Positions 18,062 through 27,803 of a stretch of 64,000 bases of DNA are shown in pieces; the stretch's first letter is position 1; every line of letters begins with the position of its first letter. The position numbers and the translations under genes are program-made. The stretch is from Ruminiclostridium sufflavum DSM 19573 (GTDB lineage: Bacteria; Bacillota; Clostridia; Acetivibrionales; DSM-1351), in NCBI RefSeq assembly GCF_003208175.1, contig NZ_QKMR01000003.1, forward strand, positions 124,001 to 188,000. The letters are read 5' to 3'. A model generated the notes under the pieces. The model ran no database searches. It was not told the origin of the DNA and saw only the letters and a program-made list of their open reading frames with translations.

Positions 18062-18805
18062 TTAAAGTACTCTCTTTATTTTCAAGCAATTCTTGAATCT
18101 GGCCACTCGCTCTTGCCCCATCAGTATTTTCAGCTTGCTTGTACAAAAATGCTTTATTTTTTTTCCGGTTGAAAGCCATGATGCATCATAATGATGAATG
18201 CAATATGTATTATGAGTAATTTTAATTTCTCCCGTTTCAAAATTCTTAGGTGAGAAGTATTCACTGGGATAAAACACTGTGTTATCCTCTGAAGCCTGCA
18301 TGGAATTATCCGGCCTGATATTGTAAGCTTCCTTTGCTAAGCTTGTAATTGTGACTACATTTGTTGTTAAATCACAGCTTCCGTCCTCCTTTATAAAGCT
18401 CCGGTTTTCATAATAGCCCAGCAGCATTTTTATCCAGCTGTTATTTTCAGACGCGCCCATTACAGCCGTTTGGACAGAATCGTTATTTTCAAAGCCTGAA
18501 AATGCATTGCAGCTTAAAAGAGGCTCTAAATTCTTCAGCAGCTCAACATCAGTATCCATATAAATTCCGCCGTACTCATTAAGAGCATGAAGCCTTGCGT
18601 AATCTGAAACAAATGCCCACTTTTTTGCCTGATATGCCTCGGAAACATATTGATTGCAATTATAATCAAAGTTTTTATCATTCCACTCAATAATTTTATA
18701 ATCAGGACAGTATTTTCTCCAGCTGGCAATGCATTTTTCTGCGGAAATTGGCAGCGGGCTGCCTCCGAACCAGCAATAATGAATTATTTTAGGTATATTC
18801 GTCAC
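18062..18805 (-). CDS. Glycosyltransferase with DXD motif (Och1/GT32-like)
   Basis: The 247-residue protein starts IPKIIHYCWFGGSPLP and has SDYARLHALNEYGGIYMDTD (about 75-94), the sugar-binding DXD region of the capsular polysaccharide synthesis family PF04488. It probably adds one sugar to the lipid-linked unit on the cytoplasmic side. It follows the polymerase gene by 27 bases. Donor and linkage cannot be read. Confidence 0.85.
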   Translation of the reverse strand: MTNIPKIIHYCWFGGSPLPISAEKCIASWRKYCPDYKIIEWNDKNFDYNCNQYVSEAYQAKKWAFVSDYARLHALNEYGGIYMDTDVELLKNLEPLLSCNAFSGFENNDSVQTAVMGASENNSWIKMLLGYYENRSFIKEDGSCDLTTNVVTITSLAKEAYNIRPDNSMQASEDNTVFYPSEYFSPKNFETGEIKITHNTYCIHHYDASWLSTGKKIKHFCTSKLKILMGQERVARFKNCLKIKRVL

Positions 18806-18832
18806 ATTATTTTCTCCTGTTTCAACAATTTC

Positions 18833-19921
18833 TTATCTGCTTAAAAAGGTTTTGTACGGCAAAACATCATACCACCCAAGTACCACCGTACCGTACACCA
18901 ATATAAAGGTAAACATCGAATATATTACGGCTTTGATAAGGGTTCTTATCAAAAGGTTCTCCTCCGAATGCAGTATTTCAGGAACAAACAATATTTGTAC
19001 CGTTTCAAAGCACAAAATTATTCTTTCGGCTATTATAATAGAACCTGAAAAAATGGTAAAAACTGCAGCCATTAATTGTATATTCATATATATTCTATAG
19101 TTTGAATTTCCTTCATTTTTATTATAGTACACATAGCCAATAATTGTAATTACGGTATTTATCAGGATATGTACATACGGCGTATCCTGAACATCATACA
19201 GGCTGCCGAAATAAGATACATATCTGGTCTGTGAAACAACAAATTTAAATATCACACCTGCAAACGGGGCACTGATCATTGACACTGAAATGACTGCAAG
19301 CCCGGCCTTAGGAGAAATTTTCAAATTGCAGATGATATACAGAGGTAAAAAAATCAGCGATATAGTATGGAAGGCTGCGGCTACTCCAATCATCAAAACA
19401 TATTTCACAGGTTTTTTCTCTTTTATAAACTTAACCGAATACAAAAAAATTGCTAATGCAATCCCCTGCCTTATACCATTCAATGCAAAAAAATACAGGC
19501 TTGTAAGTACAAGAAGCAATATACTTTGACAGGCATTTTTTGAGCTGTTAAATACAGCCCTGTATACAAAGAAGCAAAAAACAAATGCCGTTCCCGCAAA
19601 CATCCACTGGCATTCATCGGTAAACAAGGCTATAATCCTTATAAGCAGTGTAAAGCCTCTTTCCCACCTGAGATGATCTCCATTGGCGATTATGTAGTTA
19701 AAGCCATATGCATATACATTTATAAAATCGGAGCCCACATCCCATCTTATTGCAGCCGTAATAAACAGCGGAATAAAAGACAGGCCTGTAAAAATTGAAT
19801 TATATAAATTTTTTTGATATTGCACACTTATCCTTCCATCATAGATGTCGAAGTATTCAGAATCCTTGATTAAGTGAGCAAACCCAACGGACAGCATTGC
19901 TGCAATTATGTACACTATCAT
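18833..19921 (-). CDS. EpsG-family polysaccharide polymerase (Wzy function, operon 2)
   Basis: The protein of about 362 residues has some ten membrane helices. It carries EpsG family marks: AAIRWDVGSDFINVY near residue 65, FALNGIRQGIALAIFLYS near 155 and AAFHTISLIFLPLY near 185. It should polymerise repeat units outside the membrane. ATG 19921 lies eight bases after GGGTG; the TTG at 19927 is the alternative. A decayed copy of the ribosome-site repeat sits upstream. Confidence 0.85.
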   Translation of the reverse strand: MIVYIIAAMLSVGFAHLIKDSEYFDIYDGRISVQYQKNLYNSIFTGLSFIPLFITAAIRWDVGSDFINVYAYGFNYIIANGDHLRWERGFTLLIRIIALFTDECQWMFAGTAFVFCFFVYRAVFNSSKNACQSILLLVLTSLYFFALNGIRQGIALAIFLYSVKFIKEKKPVKYVLMIGVAAAFHTISLIFLPLYIICNLKISPKAGLAVISVSMISAPFAGVIFKFVVSQTRYVSYFGSLYDVQDTPYVHILINTVITIIGYVYYNKNEGNSNYRIYMNIQLMAAVFTIFSGSIIIAERIILCFETVQILFVPEILHSEENLLIRTLIKAVIYSMFTFILVYGTVVLGWYDVLPYKTFLSR

Positions 19922-19942
19922 TTTCAAATCACCCTGTTACAC

Positions 19943-20003
19943 ATTAACCTATACGCCCCGTCTGGGCGCAAAATTTCGTTGTACAAACTCTGTTTTCGAG
20001 CCT
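19943..20003 (-). repeat. Ribosome-site hairpin repeat, copy 3 (degenerate ribosome site)
   Basis: The plus strand reads TAACCTATACGCCCCGTCTG then GGCGCAAAATTTCG, matching the order of the other copies. The stem CGCCC/GGGCG (19954-19958 with 19964-19968) keeps its pairing although its bases differ from other copies. The GGAGG is changed to ATAGG, and the gene uses another ribosome site further on. Confidence 0.5.
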
Positions 20004-20004
20004 C

Positions 20005-20979
20005 TCAAGCTATTTTGCCGCTGCAAAATCTGTCCCATCCGAATCTAAGTAATGCCATACCTCCATACGAAAAAATTACTGCAAGCTTATTCTTCCTTCT
20101 GGTTTTGCTGTCAAACAAAACAGTTTTTCTGTATTTTTTTATATTGTCAATAATCCTTGCCTTCTCCTCTACAAACAATTTCTTGTCTCTGGGAGTCTGC
20201 AAATAAATTTGAAAATTTGCACTTATAAATCTTGATATAGCAGCCCGCCTGATATCAGGGTATTCAGCAGATATAAAATCCAGCATTTGCTGCGATATAT
20301 CAATCAGCTCCATCCTCTTCTGAGAAAATTGAGAGGTTGTTATGCTGTTTTCCCTTATTAAGTAGTTATATTTTGGCAATGCACCGTAAGCAATTTTTGC
20401 ACACTTGTCAAACAGCAAATAAGTAGTGGCAAAGTCCTCGTAATATTTGCCCTTAGGATACCTTATTCCGGCAAACAGTTCCGCTTTGTACAGCTTCGCA
20501 CAGGCTGAAACATCAAACAGCTTTTGGTAAAGCATTTGTTCGAGCGCTTCCTGCGGAGAATACTCAGACTGGATATCTGAAATAATATTTTCCTCCCTAA
20601 ACCCGCCTTCAAATATTCTGTTAATGTTACATACAGAGATATCGGCAGAATACCTTTCAATGAGATTATACAAATATTCAATATAATCGTATTCCAGAGA
20701 ATCATCACTGTCCACAAAGGTTATATATTCTCCCCCGGCTCTGTCAATAGCAGTATTCCGGGCATCTGACAGCCCTCCGTTGCTTTTATGTATAACTGTT
20801 ATTCTGCGGTCTTTTTTTGCATACTCCTCGCAAATTTGTCCGCAGCTGTCCTCAGACCCGTCATCCACCAAAATAATCTCAAGATTTTTATATGTCTGCC
20901 CTGCAATGCTTTCAATACATGTTCTTATATACTTTTCCACATTAAACACAGGCACTATTACACTAATCATAGGTTTCAT
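20005..20979 (-). CDS. Family 2 glycosyltransferase
   Basis: The 324-residue protein has the GT-A start ISVIVPVFNVEKYIRTCIES, EIILVDDGSEDS, SNGGLSDARN and the metal-binding FVDSDD near residue 92. The C-terminal part resembles capsule and EpsJ-type transferases. ATG 20979 follows GGAGTGGTGATAAAT; upstream in-frame starts at 21033 lack a site. It adds one sugar to the repeat unit; specificity is unknown. Confidence 0.88.
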   Translation of the reverse strand: MKPMISVIVPVFNVEKYIRTCIESIAGQTYKNLEIILVDDGSEDSCGQICEEYAKKDRRITVIHKSNGGLSDARNTAIDRAGGEYITFVDSDDSLEYDYIEYLYNLIERYSADISVCNINRIFEGGFREENIISDIQSEYSPQEALEQMLYQKLFDVSACAKLYKAELFAGIRYPKGKYYEDFATTYLLFDKCAKIAYGALPKYNYLIRENSITTSQFSQKRMELIDISQQMLDFISAEYPDIRRAAISRFISANFQIYLQTPRDKKLFVEEKARIIDNIKKYRKTVLFDSKTRRKNKLAVIFSYGGMALLRFGWDRFCSGKIA

Positions 20980-21051
20980 ATTTATCACCACTCCATTACA
21001 CCAGATACACCCTACAGGACTATACAATGTCAATCAGCTTTGAGCCGGACC

Positions 21052-22185
21052 TTACTGCAATTTAGTATAGTCAGCATAATAATTCAGAAGCTTTCCGGCT
21101 TCCCTCCTTATATCATATCCTGCCCTTCCCACCTGTTCCATATAGCCGGAACGTCTGGCATTTCTGCCTGCTTGTAGGATTCTCTCCGCCCAGTATAAGG
21201 CTGGCTTTTGTAAGGAGATAAATTCAACCAGGTCTGTTACCTTAACCTTGTCAGTAATTTCAGAAGAATAGAAGCAGCTTACTCCAGATGCCTGCGACTC
21301 AAGACCCACAACAGGCAAGCCCTCATAACGCGAAGGAAGTACAAAAGCATCAAAGCCCTGATAAAATCTATAGGAATCCATTCTGTTTCCTAAAAACCTC
21401 ACCGCATGCTTCAGCCTCATATGCTCAACCTTTTTAACGGCTTCCTCTTTTAAATCACCGTCACCCACCAGAACCAGCACCGCATTATTGTTGAGCTTAT
21501 ACACCTCGCTGAAAATATCTATCAAAAGCTCATGATTTTTCGGATAGACAAATCTCCCAACATGACCTATAACAAATTTATCCTCAATGCCCAGCTCATG
21601 TCTGACTTCATTTCTTACGCCCTCATCAAACTTAAAGTTATCCGTATTTATTGCATTATTAATGATAGCTACGTTTCCTTTTTCAACACTCCTGTCTCCG
21701 AAGAGCCATCTTCCCGCATACTCCGAGCAGGCAAAATAATGTGTGGCAAATATCCTTGCGAAAGGCTTAAATACGTTTTTCAGTACAGTTTTAGGCTCAC
21801 CTCTGACAGCGGTGCTGTGATTATGGGCTATCCGAATATCAGCCCCTGCCAGAAATGCAGCAAAAAGCGGAAAAACGCTTACAGTATTTAAATGTGAATG
21901 CACTATTTTATATTTGTTTTCTTTGATTATTTTAAATACGCAGAACAGATACCTCAGCATGCTTTTGTAAGGCGGAACAATATATGCCCTTCCGCCCAAG
22001 CTTTCTATTTCCTCAACAGGAGGATTCTTTGAGTCACTGTCAATGATAAAATCAAACAAAACCCTGCCTCTGTCAATATTGCGGAAGTAATTCATAACCA
22101 CTGTTTCTACTCCCGCATTATTCATCTTGCCTACAACCTGCAATACCCTTATCGCCTCATGACCGTTCATATCTCTGCCAACCAC
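21052..22185 (-). CDS. GT4-type glycosyltransferase (EpsF-like)
   Basis: The protein of about 377 residues has a GT-B fold. It includes VLQVVGKMNNAGVETVVMNY, VHSHLNTVSVFPLFAAF, IAHNHST, then VGRFVYPKNHELLIDIF and VLPSRYEGLPVVGLESQ, the nucleotide-sugar site with the Ex7E pattern. It resembles EpsF. The start is uncertain: GTG 22185 has GGAG eight bases upstream, with ATG 22170 and GTG 22194 as alternatives. Second gene of operon 2. Confidence 0.85.
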   Translation of the reverse strand: MVGRDMNGHEAIRVLQVVGKMNNAGVETVVMNYFRNIDRGRVLFDFIIDSDSKNPPVEEIESLGGRAYIVPPYKSMLRYLFCVFKIIKENKYKIVHSHLNTVSVFPLFAAFLAGADIRIAHNHSTAVRGEPKTVLKNVFKPFARIFATHYFACSEYAGRWLFGDRSVEKGNVAIINNAINTDNFKFDEGVRNEVRHELGIEDKFVIGHVGRFVYPKNHELLIDIFSEVYKLNNNAVLVLVGDGDLKEEAVKKVEHMRLKHAVRFLGNRMDSYRFYQGFDAFVLPSRYEGLPVVGLESQASGVSCFYSSEITDKVKVTDLVEFISLQKPALYWAERILQAGRNARRSGYMEQVGRAGYDIRREAGKLLNYYADYTKLQ

Positions 22186-22229
22186 TATACTCACTCCGAA
22201 AATTAAAATAACATCCTTGAAAATCTCTT

Positions 22230-23702
22230 CTATTCCGACAGCAGCTCATAATCCCGCCTTTTCCCCGACCTTTTCCAATATTCCTTAAGAAATGCTGCAA
22301 TTGCTCCAAGCATCAAGCCCGCCAGTATACCTATTGCCAGATATAATTTCATTTTTGATACTGAATTTAAATACTCAGGCGGTGAAATTACAGTCATGGC
22401 CCTTTCAAACAGCTCGGAATTGTAATATTCCCGAACGGTATCATTTGAAACGGTTATATAGTCCACGAACTTCTTTCTGATAGCCTCAAGCATAGAAAGC
22501 ACCTTCTTTTCGGCTTCTTTCTTGCTGGATATGTCAACCGTATCCTTTTTCAATTTATCTATCTGGCTTCTGTAATAAGCAGCATCATGTCCTGCCGTTT
22601 TGGCATCTGCCTCGGCTGAAATGGACTTCTCTATCAATTCATCATAATACTTGCTGGTCTCATTTGTCTCTATAGAATTCTCGGAGATTTTACTTCCGTT
22701 ACCGGGCATAACAATAATATTTTTATCTTTTTGGTACTTGTCTATAGAACTTGAATATATGTTTGCCTCGTCAGTTTTTTTCCTTGAAGTAATCTCACAT
22801 TCCTGTATCCGGTACTCATAGAGCTTAACAAGAGCATCCTTATCCTTCGTAAGATTATATGAATCTATTAAAGCTCCTATATTCTGCAAGTCAACCTTTT
22901 CCAGCACCGTTATTGATTCAATTATATCATTGAAGGTAAATCCATTCTTTTTAGCCCTGAAGCTGCTTGCACCTGCTTCTTTATTTTTTATTTTAAGGAA
23001 ATTTTGTATTATCGCAAATTGATTTTTAAGTACCTCGACCTGCTGGGGATAATCATAGCTGCTGTAGTCAACAGGGCCTAAATCATCTGTCAGTGCCGCT
23101 CCGCTGAAATAGCTGCTGTAGAAATACTTTTTATACTGCTTGAAAAGCTCATCCAGCACTTCTCTGGCCTCAACAGAACTGATAGAAAACGACCGCGGCA
23201 AATTTAGTGTTATCAGATATGTATTCGGATAATATGTATAATCCTGACTATCTGCAACATTCTGCATTTTTGCTTCCTCAAGGGACTTAATCTTCTCTGT
23301 GATATTCCCCGGAATTATAGGTATGAACTTAAGATTTGTTCTTATTTTATCTTCAGACATGCCATATGAGGATAAGTTCAAATTCTCAACCACCTTGCTT
23401 AAAACCTCCGGAGACTTTGCCTTGCTGATATCGAAATCATTTCCGTATGGGTCCAGACCTTTTTCAATGCCGTTAAAATTAAATGTAACTATCATACTTA
23501 CCGACCCTTTATAGGGCTGTAAATACTGTATATACGTACCAACTGCAACAGCTGAAAGCATACCTATTACAACCGCAGCAACCACAAGCCACTTACCCTT
23601 TAATATGATTTCAATAATATCTCTCAGACTTATATCTATGCCCTTGCTGATTCTGTCCTGACTGAGAACCACCTCAACCTTTTTATTCTTTAAAACTTCC
23701 AT
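22230..23702 (-). CDS. Wzz-type chain-length / polysaccharide co-polymerase (operon 2)
   Basis: The 490-residue protein has an N-terminal membrane helix (about 34-57), a long extracytoplasmic part with coiled-coil character, and a C-terminal helix (about 450-470) preceded by ISPPEYLNSVSK, as in Wzz family proteins. It lacks a kinase domain. It probably sets chain length or couples polymerisation to export. ATG 23702 follows GGGGTGAAATTCG. It heads the second operon, after a terminator and a 340-bp gap. Confidence 0.82.
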   Translation of the reverse strand: MEVLKNKKVEVVLSQDRISKGIDISLRDIIEIILKGKWLVVAAVVIGMLSAVAVGTYIQYLQPYKGSVSMIVTFNFNGIEKGLDPYGNDFDISKAKSPEVLSKVVENLNLSSYGMSEDKIRTNLKFIPIIPGNITEKIKSLEEAKMQNVADSQDYTYYPNTYLITLNLPRSFSISSVEAREVLDELFKQYKKYFYSSYFSGAALTDDLGPVDYSSYDYPQQVEVLKNQFAIIQNFLKIKNKEAGASSFRAKKNGFTFNDIIESITVLEKVDLQNIGALIDSYNLTKDKDALVKLYEYRIQECEITSRKKTDEANIYSSSIDKYQKDKNIIVMPGNGSKISENSIETNETSKYYDELIEKSISAEADAKTAGHDAAYYRSQIDKLKKDTVDISSKKEAEKKVLSMLEAIRKKFVDYITVSNDTVREYYNSELFERAMTVISPPEYLNSVSKMKLYLAIGILAGLMLGAIAAFLKEYWKRSGKRRDYELLSE

Positions 23703-23848
23703 CGAATTTCACCCCATAAACAACACATACAACAACAGTTACTTCTTTTGTACTTCCCCTGAATAATCTTACAGGCATAAATATAATTTTTTAGAATAAC
23801 TTTCTATAAATATATTAACTATACATTTTTGTTTAAAACACCAACGTA

Positions 23849-23877
23849 ACTTTAACATAAAATAATAGAAACTTCAA
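23849..23877 (-). promoter_or_regulatory. Possible promoter of polysaccharide operon 2
   Basis: On the minus strand TTGAAG (23872-23877) and TAAAGT (23849-23854) are 17 bases apart. It lies in the 340-bp AT-rich gap ahead of the Wzz gene. The -10 box is weak. Confidence 0.35.
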
Positions 23878-23954
23878 TTATAATATGGCACATTTAATCT
23901 TTTTTGTATTAATTATTAAAAATTTATCATAAAAAGCCTTAACTTTTTTTGACA

Positions 23955-23994
23955 TAAAAAAATGCACCTGCAGAAAATTTTCCTCTGCGGCACA
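23955..23994 (-). terminator. Terminator at the end of polysaccharide operon 1
   Basis: On the minus strand TGTGCCGCAGA pairs imperfectly with TCTGCAGGTGCA around a GGAAAATT loop, followed by a run of seven T. It lies about 50 bases past the initiating transferase gene and ends the long LoaP-headed unit. Confidence 0.7.
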
Positions 23995-24042
23995 CTTTAT
24001 TTTTGAACTGCTGCCTTGCAGGCCAACTACTGTCGGCTTTAG

Positions 24043-24711
24043 TCAGGACGCCCTTTTGTCTCCCAAAAGCACCGGAATTGTTTTTATTATTATTTTCATA
24101 TCATACAGGAAGCCTCTTTCGCGTATATACTTTAAATCCAGCCTGCACATATCCTCAAACCCAAGCTCATTCCTCCCGCTGACTTGCCACAGTCCCGTAA
24201 TACCAGGCTTCACAGACAACCTCAAATTGTGCCAGGCATCATATTTCCGCACCTCTCTGCCTATGGGCGGTCTAGGTCCCACAATACTCATGTCGCCCTT
24301 TATAACATTGAATAGTTGAGGTAATTCGTCAATACTGGTTTTTCTCAATATTTTACCAAAGCCTGTTACTCTGGGGTCATTCCTTATTTTGAACATATTT
24401 CCGCTTATCTCATTTTTATCCTCCAGCTCTTTAAACCTATCCTCTGCATCATTAACCATAGACCTGAATTTATACATATTAAAGGCCTTCCCTTTGAATC
24501 CGCTCCTTTTCTGATTGAAGAAGGCCGGCCCCGGCGAGTCTGCTTTTATAAGAATAATTACTATCAGAAATAGCGGCAGCAGCAGTATTACAGCTATAAA
24601 AGAAGCCGTTACGTCAAAAGCTCTTTTGCAGAATAAGTACAGTAAGGATACATTTCCGAACATTGCCCTCTGCTCAACTATATAATCCGCAGTATATTCT
24701 ATGTCTTTCAT
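24043..24711 (-). CDS. Initiating sugar transferase (undecaprenyl-phosphate galactose/glucose phosphotransferase)
   Basis: The 222-residue protein has one membrane helix near residues 33-55 and the catalytic domain only: CKRAFDVTASF, ADSPGPAFFNQKR, YKFRSMVNDAED, RKTSIDELPQLFNVIKGDMS and VGPRPPIGREV. It matches the EpsL/CpsE C-terminal half. It starts polymer synthesis on undecaprenyl phosphate. ATG 24711 overlaps the cpsB stop (ATGA) and follows GGGAGCGTCTTGT. It gives operon 1 its own priming enzyme. Confidence 0.9.
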   Translation of the reverse strand: MKDIEYTADYIVEQRAMFGNVSLLYLFCKRAFDVTASFIAVILLLPLFLIVIILIKADSPGPAFFNQKRSGFKGKAFNMYKFRSMVNDAEDRFKELEDKNEISGNMFKIRNDPRVTGFGKILRKTSIDELPQLFNVIKGDMSIVGPRPPIGREVRKYDAWHNLRLSVKPGITGLWQVSGRNELGFEDMCRLDLKYIRERGFLYDMKIIIKTIPVLLGDKRAS

Positions 24712-25457
24712 ACAAGACGCTCCCATCTTAATATATTCCCATATGCCAAATCATCACTGTTTCCGCTTTCTATAATATTCTTGGCATTGTCATGAAAAAG
24801 CACGCTTGCCTCTTCCTTGCCAATCCAGTTCGACACATTTTTAAAGGCCTGTGCATACCAATTTACATAATCATCAGAGCAATGTGCATTTGATGCCACT
24901 ATATCAACAAACTTCATTTGCAGCAGCTTTTTTGAAAATTCCTTTATTTTAGAGCCGTATATCCCTACTATACTGGCTGCATCAAGCTGTATATAACAGC
25001 CTGCCTTTATAAATGCGACATAGTATTCCAATTTGTTAATAAATACCCTGTTTCTTTCTATATGAGCTATAACGGGAATAATTTTCTGCAATCTGAATTT
25101 GCATACCATTTCAATACAATTCTGAGGACTGGCATTATACGGAAATTCAAAAAGTATAATTCCTGATTTGCTCATACTTAGCTTTCTGCGGTTTTTAACC
25201 AGAGACTGATTCTTAGGGTTAGCAAAAACCTCGTATCCCATGTTTATTTTTACATCATAATCACCGGCGCGGTATAATAACTCATGGTAGTTTTCCTCAA
25301 CACGCTCCGCATCATAAACTGCCTCCTGATAATGCGGAGAGGCGACTATCAAGCTTATTCCCAATCTCTCAGCCTCTTTAATCATATTCAGTGACTGCGC
25401 TATATTTGACGGCCCGTCATCAACTCCGAATATAACATGACTGTGTATGTCAATCAT
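24708..25457 (-). CDS. CpsB/YwqE-type protein-tyrosine phosphatase (PHP fold)
   Basis: The 249-residue protein starts MIDIHSHVIFGVDDGP, the metal-binding PHP motif. Further metal ligands are in SPHYQ, GYEVFAN, AHIERNRVF and SNAHCSDD. It dephosphorylates the BY-kinase of the same pathway, here the CapB-like protein at 46162. ATG 25457 is preferred for spacing over ATG 25466. The gene follows the RiPP exporter across a short repeat element. Confidence 0.9.
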   Translation of the reverse strand: MIDIHSHVIFGVDDGPSNIAQSLNMIKEAERLGISLIVASPHYQEAVYDAERVEENYHELLYRAGDYDVKINMGYEVFANPKNQSLVKNRRKLSMSKSGIILFEFPYNASPQNCIEMVCKFRLQKIIPVIAHIERNRVFINKLEYYVAFIKAGCYIQLDAASIVGIYGSKIKEFSKKLLQMKFVDIVASNAHCSDDYVNWYAQAFKNVSNWIGKEEASVLFHDNAKNIIESGNSDDLAYGNILRWERLV

Positions 25458-25535
25458 ATATACCATATCCTTCCTGCCCGAAACTTTTGAAAACTTGTAT
25501 TTCGTATCTTGTGCGCCGGCGCCGCATCTCTAAAA

Positions 25536-25588
25536 GTCAATTGCTGTCGTCTCAATTCTATCGGACGAATTTTTCAACCGTAATTGAC
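25536..25588. repeat. GTCAATTAC-family element, 53 bp
   Basis: It runs from GTCAATTGCTGTCG to TTCAACCGTAATTGAC, the same ends as at 9403 and 50257. It supplies the last codons (VNYG) and the TGA of the ABC exporter, so it sits across the gene end. Confidence 0.6.
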
Positions 25589-27295
25589 CTTACGCTCCCC
25601 GTAATCCTCCGTCTCATCAATGCTCTTCTTAATCAGGCATCCATTTTTTAATTCAAAAATTCTGGAGCATATTCTAAGGGCAGTCAGCCTATGCGTAATT
25701 ATTATACAGGTCCTTGGCGGGCTCAGCTCGTGTATGCTTTTTAAAACCTGCATTTCCGAGTCGGTATCCAAAGCTGAGGTAGCCTCATCCAGAATCAGTA
25801 CGGGAGCCTTTCTGAGTATGGCTCTCGCAATAGATATTCTTTGAGCCTGCCCCTCGGAAAGGCCTATTCCCCTTTCCCCTATTTTAGACTGTATCCCTTC
25901 GGCTAATTCTTCTATAAAGCCCATAGCACATGCAGCTCTTGCCGCCGCTTCTACTTCTTCGCCGGATGCCCCGGGACAGCCTGCTCTTATATTTTCCTCT
26001 ATAGTTCCGCTGAATAGTGTATTCCCTTGAGGTATATAAGATATCCAATCTCTTGTCCGGGCAGAAGCCGATATTTCTTGTCCGCTCTGTTCAACAAATG
26101 ATATTTTCCCGTTTTCAGGCTTAACAAGTGCCAATAAAAGCCTGATTAAGGTAGTCTTGCCTTCTCCGGAGGCTCCAATCAGCCCGACTGTTTCCCCCGG
26201 CTGTATATATGCCGTTAATTTTCTCAATATTGGTTTATCTCTTTCGTAAGAAAAGGCTATATCATTTAAGCATATTCCTGTTGCTGCTCTGGCAGGCAAT
26301 TCCTCAGGCAAACATTCTAAAGGAAGAGCTTCCAACTCCATCAGCCTTTCCGATGATGCCATCGCGGAAATCAATTGGGGTATGGTGCTTGCTAATCCCA
26401 TAAAAGGGGCCTGCACCTGTGAAACAAGCTGTAAAAATGCTGTAAGCGTTCCAAATGTGGTTGCCTGCCTGCTGAGCTTTACAGCTCCCCAGCAAAAGGC
26501 CAGCAAATATCCCGTCCAGTATCCGAGGCCTAGCGCCGTACCGGCGATAATCCCTGTAATACTTTTTTTCATCACCCATTTCAGTCTTATGCCATGGAGC
26601 TGTGAGATAGCCGTCACATTTTTCTTTTCCAGCTGAAAGGTTTTTACAATAAGCATATTTTCTAAAGCTTCCTGAATAAATGCCCTGTATGCCCCTTCCG
26701 ATTCCTGTACCTTAACGTTCAATGCTTTAAGCTTTCTTCCCCATATTCTGCTCAATAACACAGTAAAAGGGCCAATTACAAATGCTGATACAGCAAGCAT
26801 CGGTTCATAGTATAAAAGTGTTCCGAAGGCTGCCGCCAGCTGGACACACAGGCATATAATACCGGGCAGCGTGTTGACAGCACCGGTCGTTACGTTTCCA
26901 ACATCGCTGGTGAGTCTTGTCAGTATATCTCCGCTGTGGTATTTGGTGACATGAAGCCATTCTGACATGCTGATACGCGAAAACATCCGTTTTCTGATGC
27001 TGTTAGACATTAATTCATAGGTCCTTACCGATAAAACCGAGGTTAAAGCCTTAATGCCCAAATTGAGAAGAATAAGTGCTCCGAATATTCCCGCATAAAT
27101 TACGGCTCTGCTGATATTTCCCTTATCCGCACTGTCAATCAGATTTTTTGAAAGAATTGCAACTGCCACTCCTGCCAATGCGGCAGCAGCATCAAGAAGT
27201 ATTATTGCTGCAATATTTTTTTTAAAGCCCCGGGCATTTCCAAAAATCCAGCTTGAGTACTCACGCATTCTTTTAAGTTCAGTTACAATTCTCAT
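25574..27295 (-). CDS. ABC exporter (membrane plus ATPase) of the RiPP cassette
   Basis: The 573-residue protein has six membrane helices in the first 310 residues, then an ATPase domain with Walker A GASGEGKTT, IPQGNTLFSGT, signature LSEGQAQRISIARAIL and Walker [12 protein letters not shown]. The signature's LSEGQ replaces the usual LSGGQ. No C39 peptidase domain precedes the helices. It probably exports the matured peptide, while leader removal falls to the S24/S26 protease next door. The final VNYG residues come from a repeat element. Confidence 0.88.
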   Translation of the reverse strand: MRIVTELKRMREYSSWIFGNARGFKKNIAAIILLDAAAALAGVAVAILSKNLIDSADKGNISRAVIYAGIFGALILLNLGIKALTSVLSVRTYELMSNSIRKRMFSRISMSEWLHVTKYHSGDILTRLTSDVGNVTTGAVNTLPGIICLCVQLAAAFGTLLYYEPMLAVSAFVIGPFTVLLSRIWGRKLKALNVKVQESEGAYRAFIQEALENMLIVKTFQLEKKNVTAISQLHGIRLKWVMKKSITGIIAGTALGLGYWTGYLLAFCWGAVKLSRQATTFGTLTAFLQLVSQVQAPFMGLASTIPQLISAMASSERLMELEALPLECLPEELPARAATGICLNDIAFSYERDKPILRKLTAYIQPGETVGLIGASGEGKTTLIRLLLALVKPENGKISFVEQSGQEISASARTRDWISYIPQGNTLFSGTIEENIRAGCPGASGEEVEAAARAACAMGFIEELAEGIQSKIGERGIGLSEGQAQRISIARAILRKAPVLILDEATSALDTDSEMQVLKSIHELSPPRTCIIITHRLTALRICSRIFELKNGCLIKKSIDETEDYGERKVNYG

Positions 27296-27323
27296 TTTCC
27301 CTCCTGCGAAAAAAACATATCCA

Positions 27324-27803
27324 TTAAGCCGGCTTCACCACAGCTCTCCTAATCCTTGCAGCAAATCTGAGGCCCTTTATAATCACCCGCCTAAGTGGAA
27401 TAATATTCATCCATACTGCCACCAGCAGCTTCCACAGCTTATTCCGGCATGCAAACCGGCAGTTACTTCTCTTTACAGCAGTCACCGCAGCAATAAGCTG
27501 TCCTGCTCTTAACGGTCCTTCAATCCGCCGCTGTGCATCACCAATAATATAAAAGCAGTCCTTTTCCTTTCTTAGAACTCTGTGTAATATGTATTCTCCG
27601 GTTACTCTTTGTATGAGAACAATATCACCCCTTTTTATCGTGTCAATTCTTGCCGGTGAGAGCTCGACACAGTCCTCATCCTCACGCAGAAACGGATACA
27701 TGCTCATACCTGTTACAGTTATCCACACTCTGCCTCCGTCTCCTAAAATTTCTTTAACTGCTGGAAACATCTCGGCAGCTTTTATTTTCTTTACCTCACA
27801 CAT
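27324..27803 (-). CDS. S24/S26-type signal peptidase-like protease, ER/SipW type
   Basis: The 159-residue protein has TGMSMYPFL with the nucleophile Ser near residue 34, RGDIVLIQR, and GEYILHRVLR followed by IIGDAQ. A His sits where Gram-negative LepB has Lys, which is the SipW/ER arrangement. A hydrophobic stretch lies near residues 125-140. It overlaps the kinase gene by 13 bases. In this setting it is the candidate for cutting the leader from the precursor peptides. Confidence 0.75.
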   Translation of the reverse strand: MCEVKKIKAAEMFPAVKEILGDGGRVWITVTGMSMYPFLREDEDCVELSPARIDTIKRGDIVLIQRVTGEYILHRVLRKEKDCFYIIGDAQRRIEGPLRAGQLIAAVTAVKRSNCRFACRNKLWKLLVAVWMNIIPLRRVIIKGLRFAARIRRAVVKPA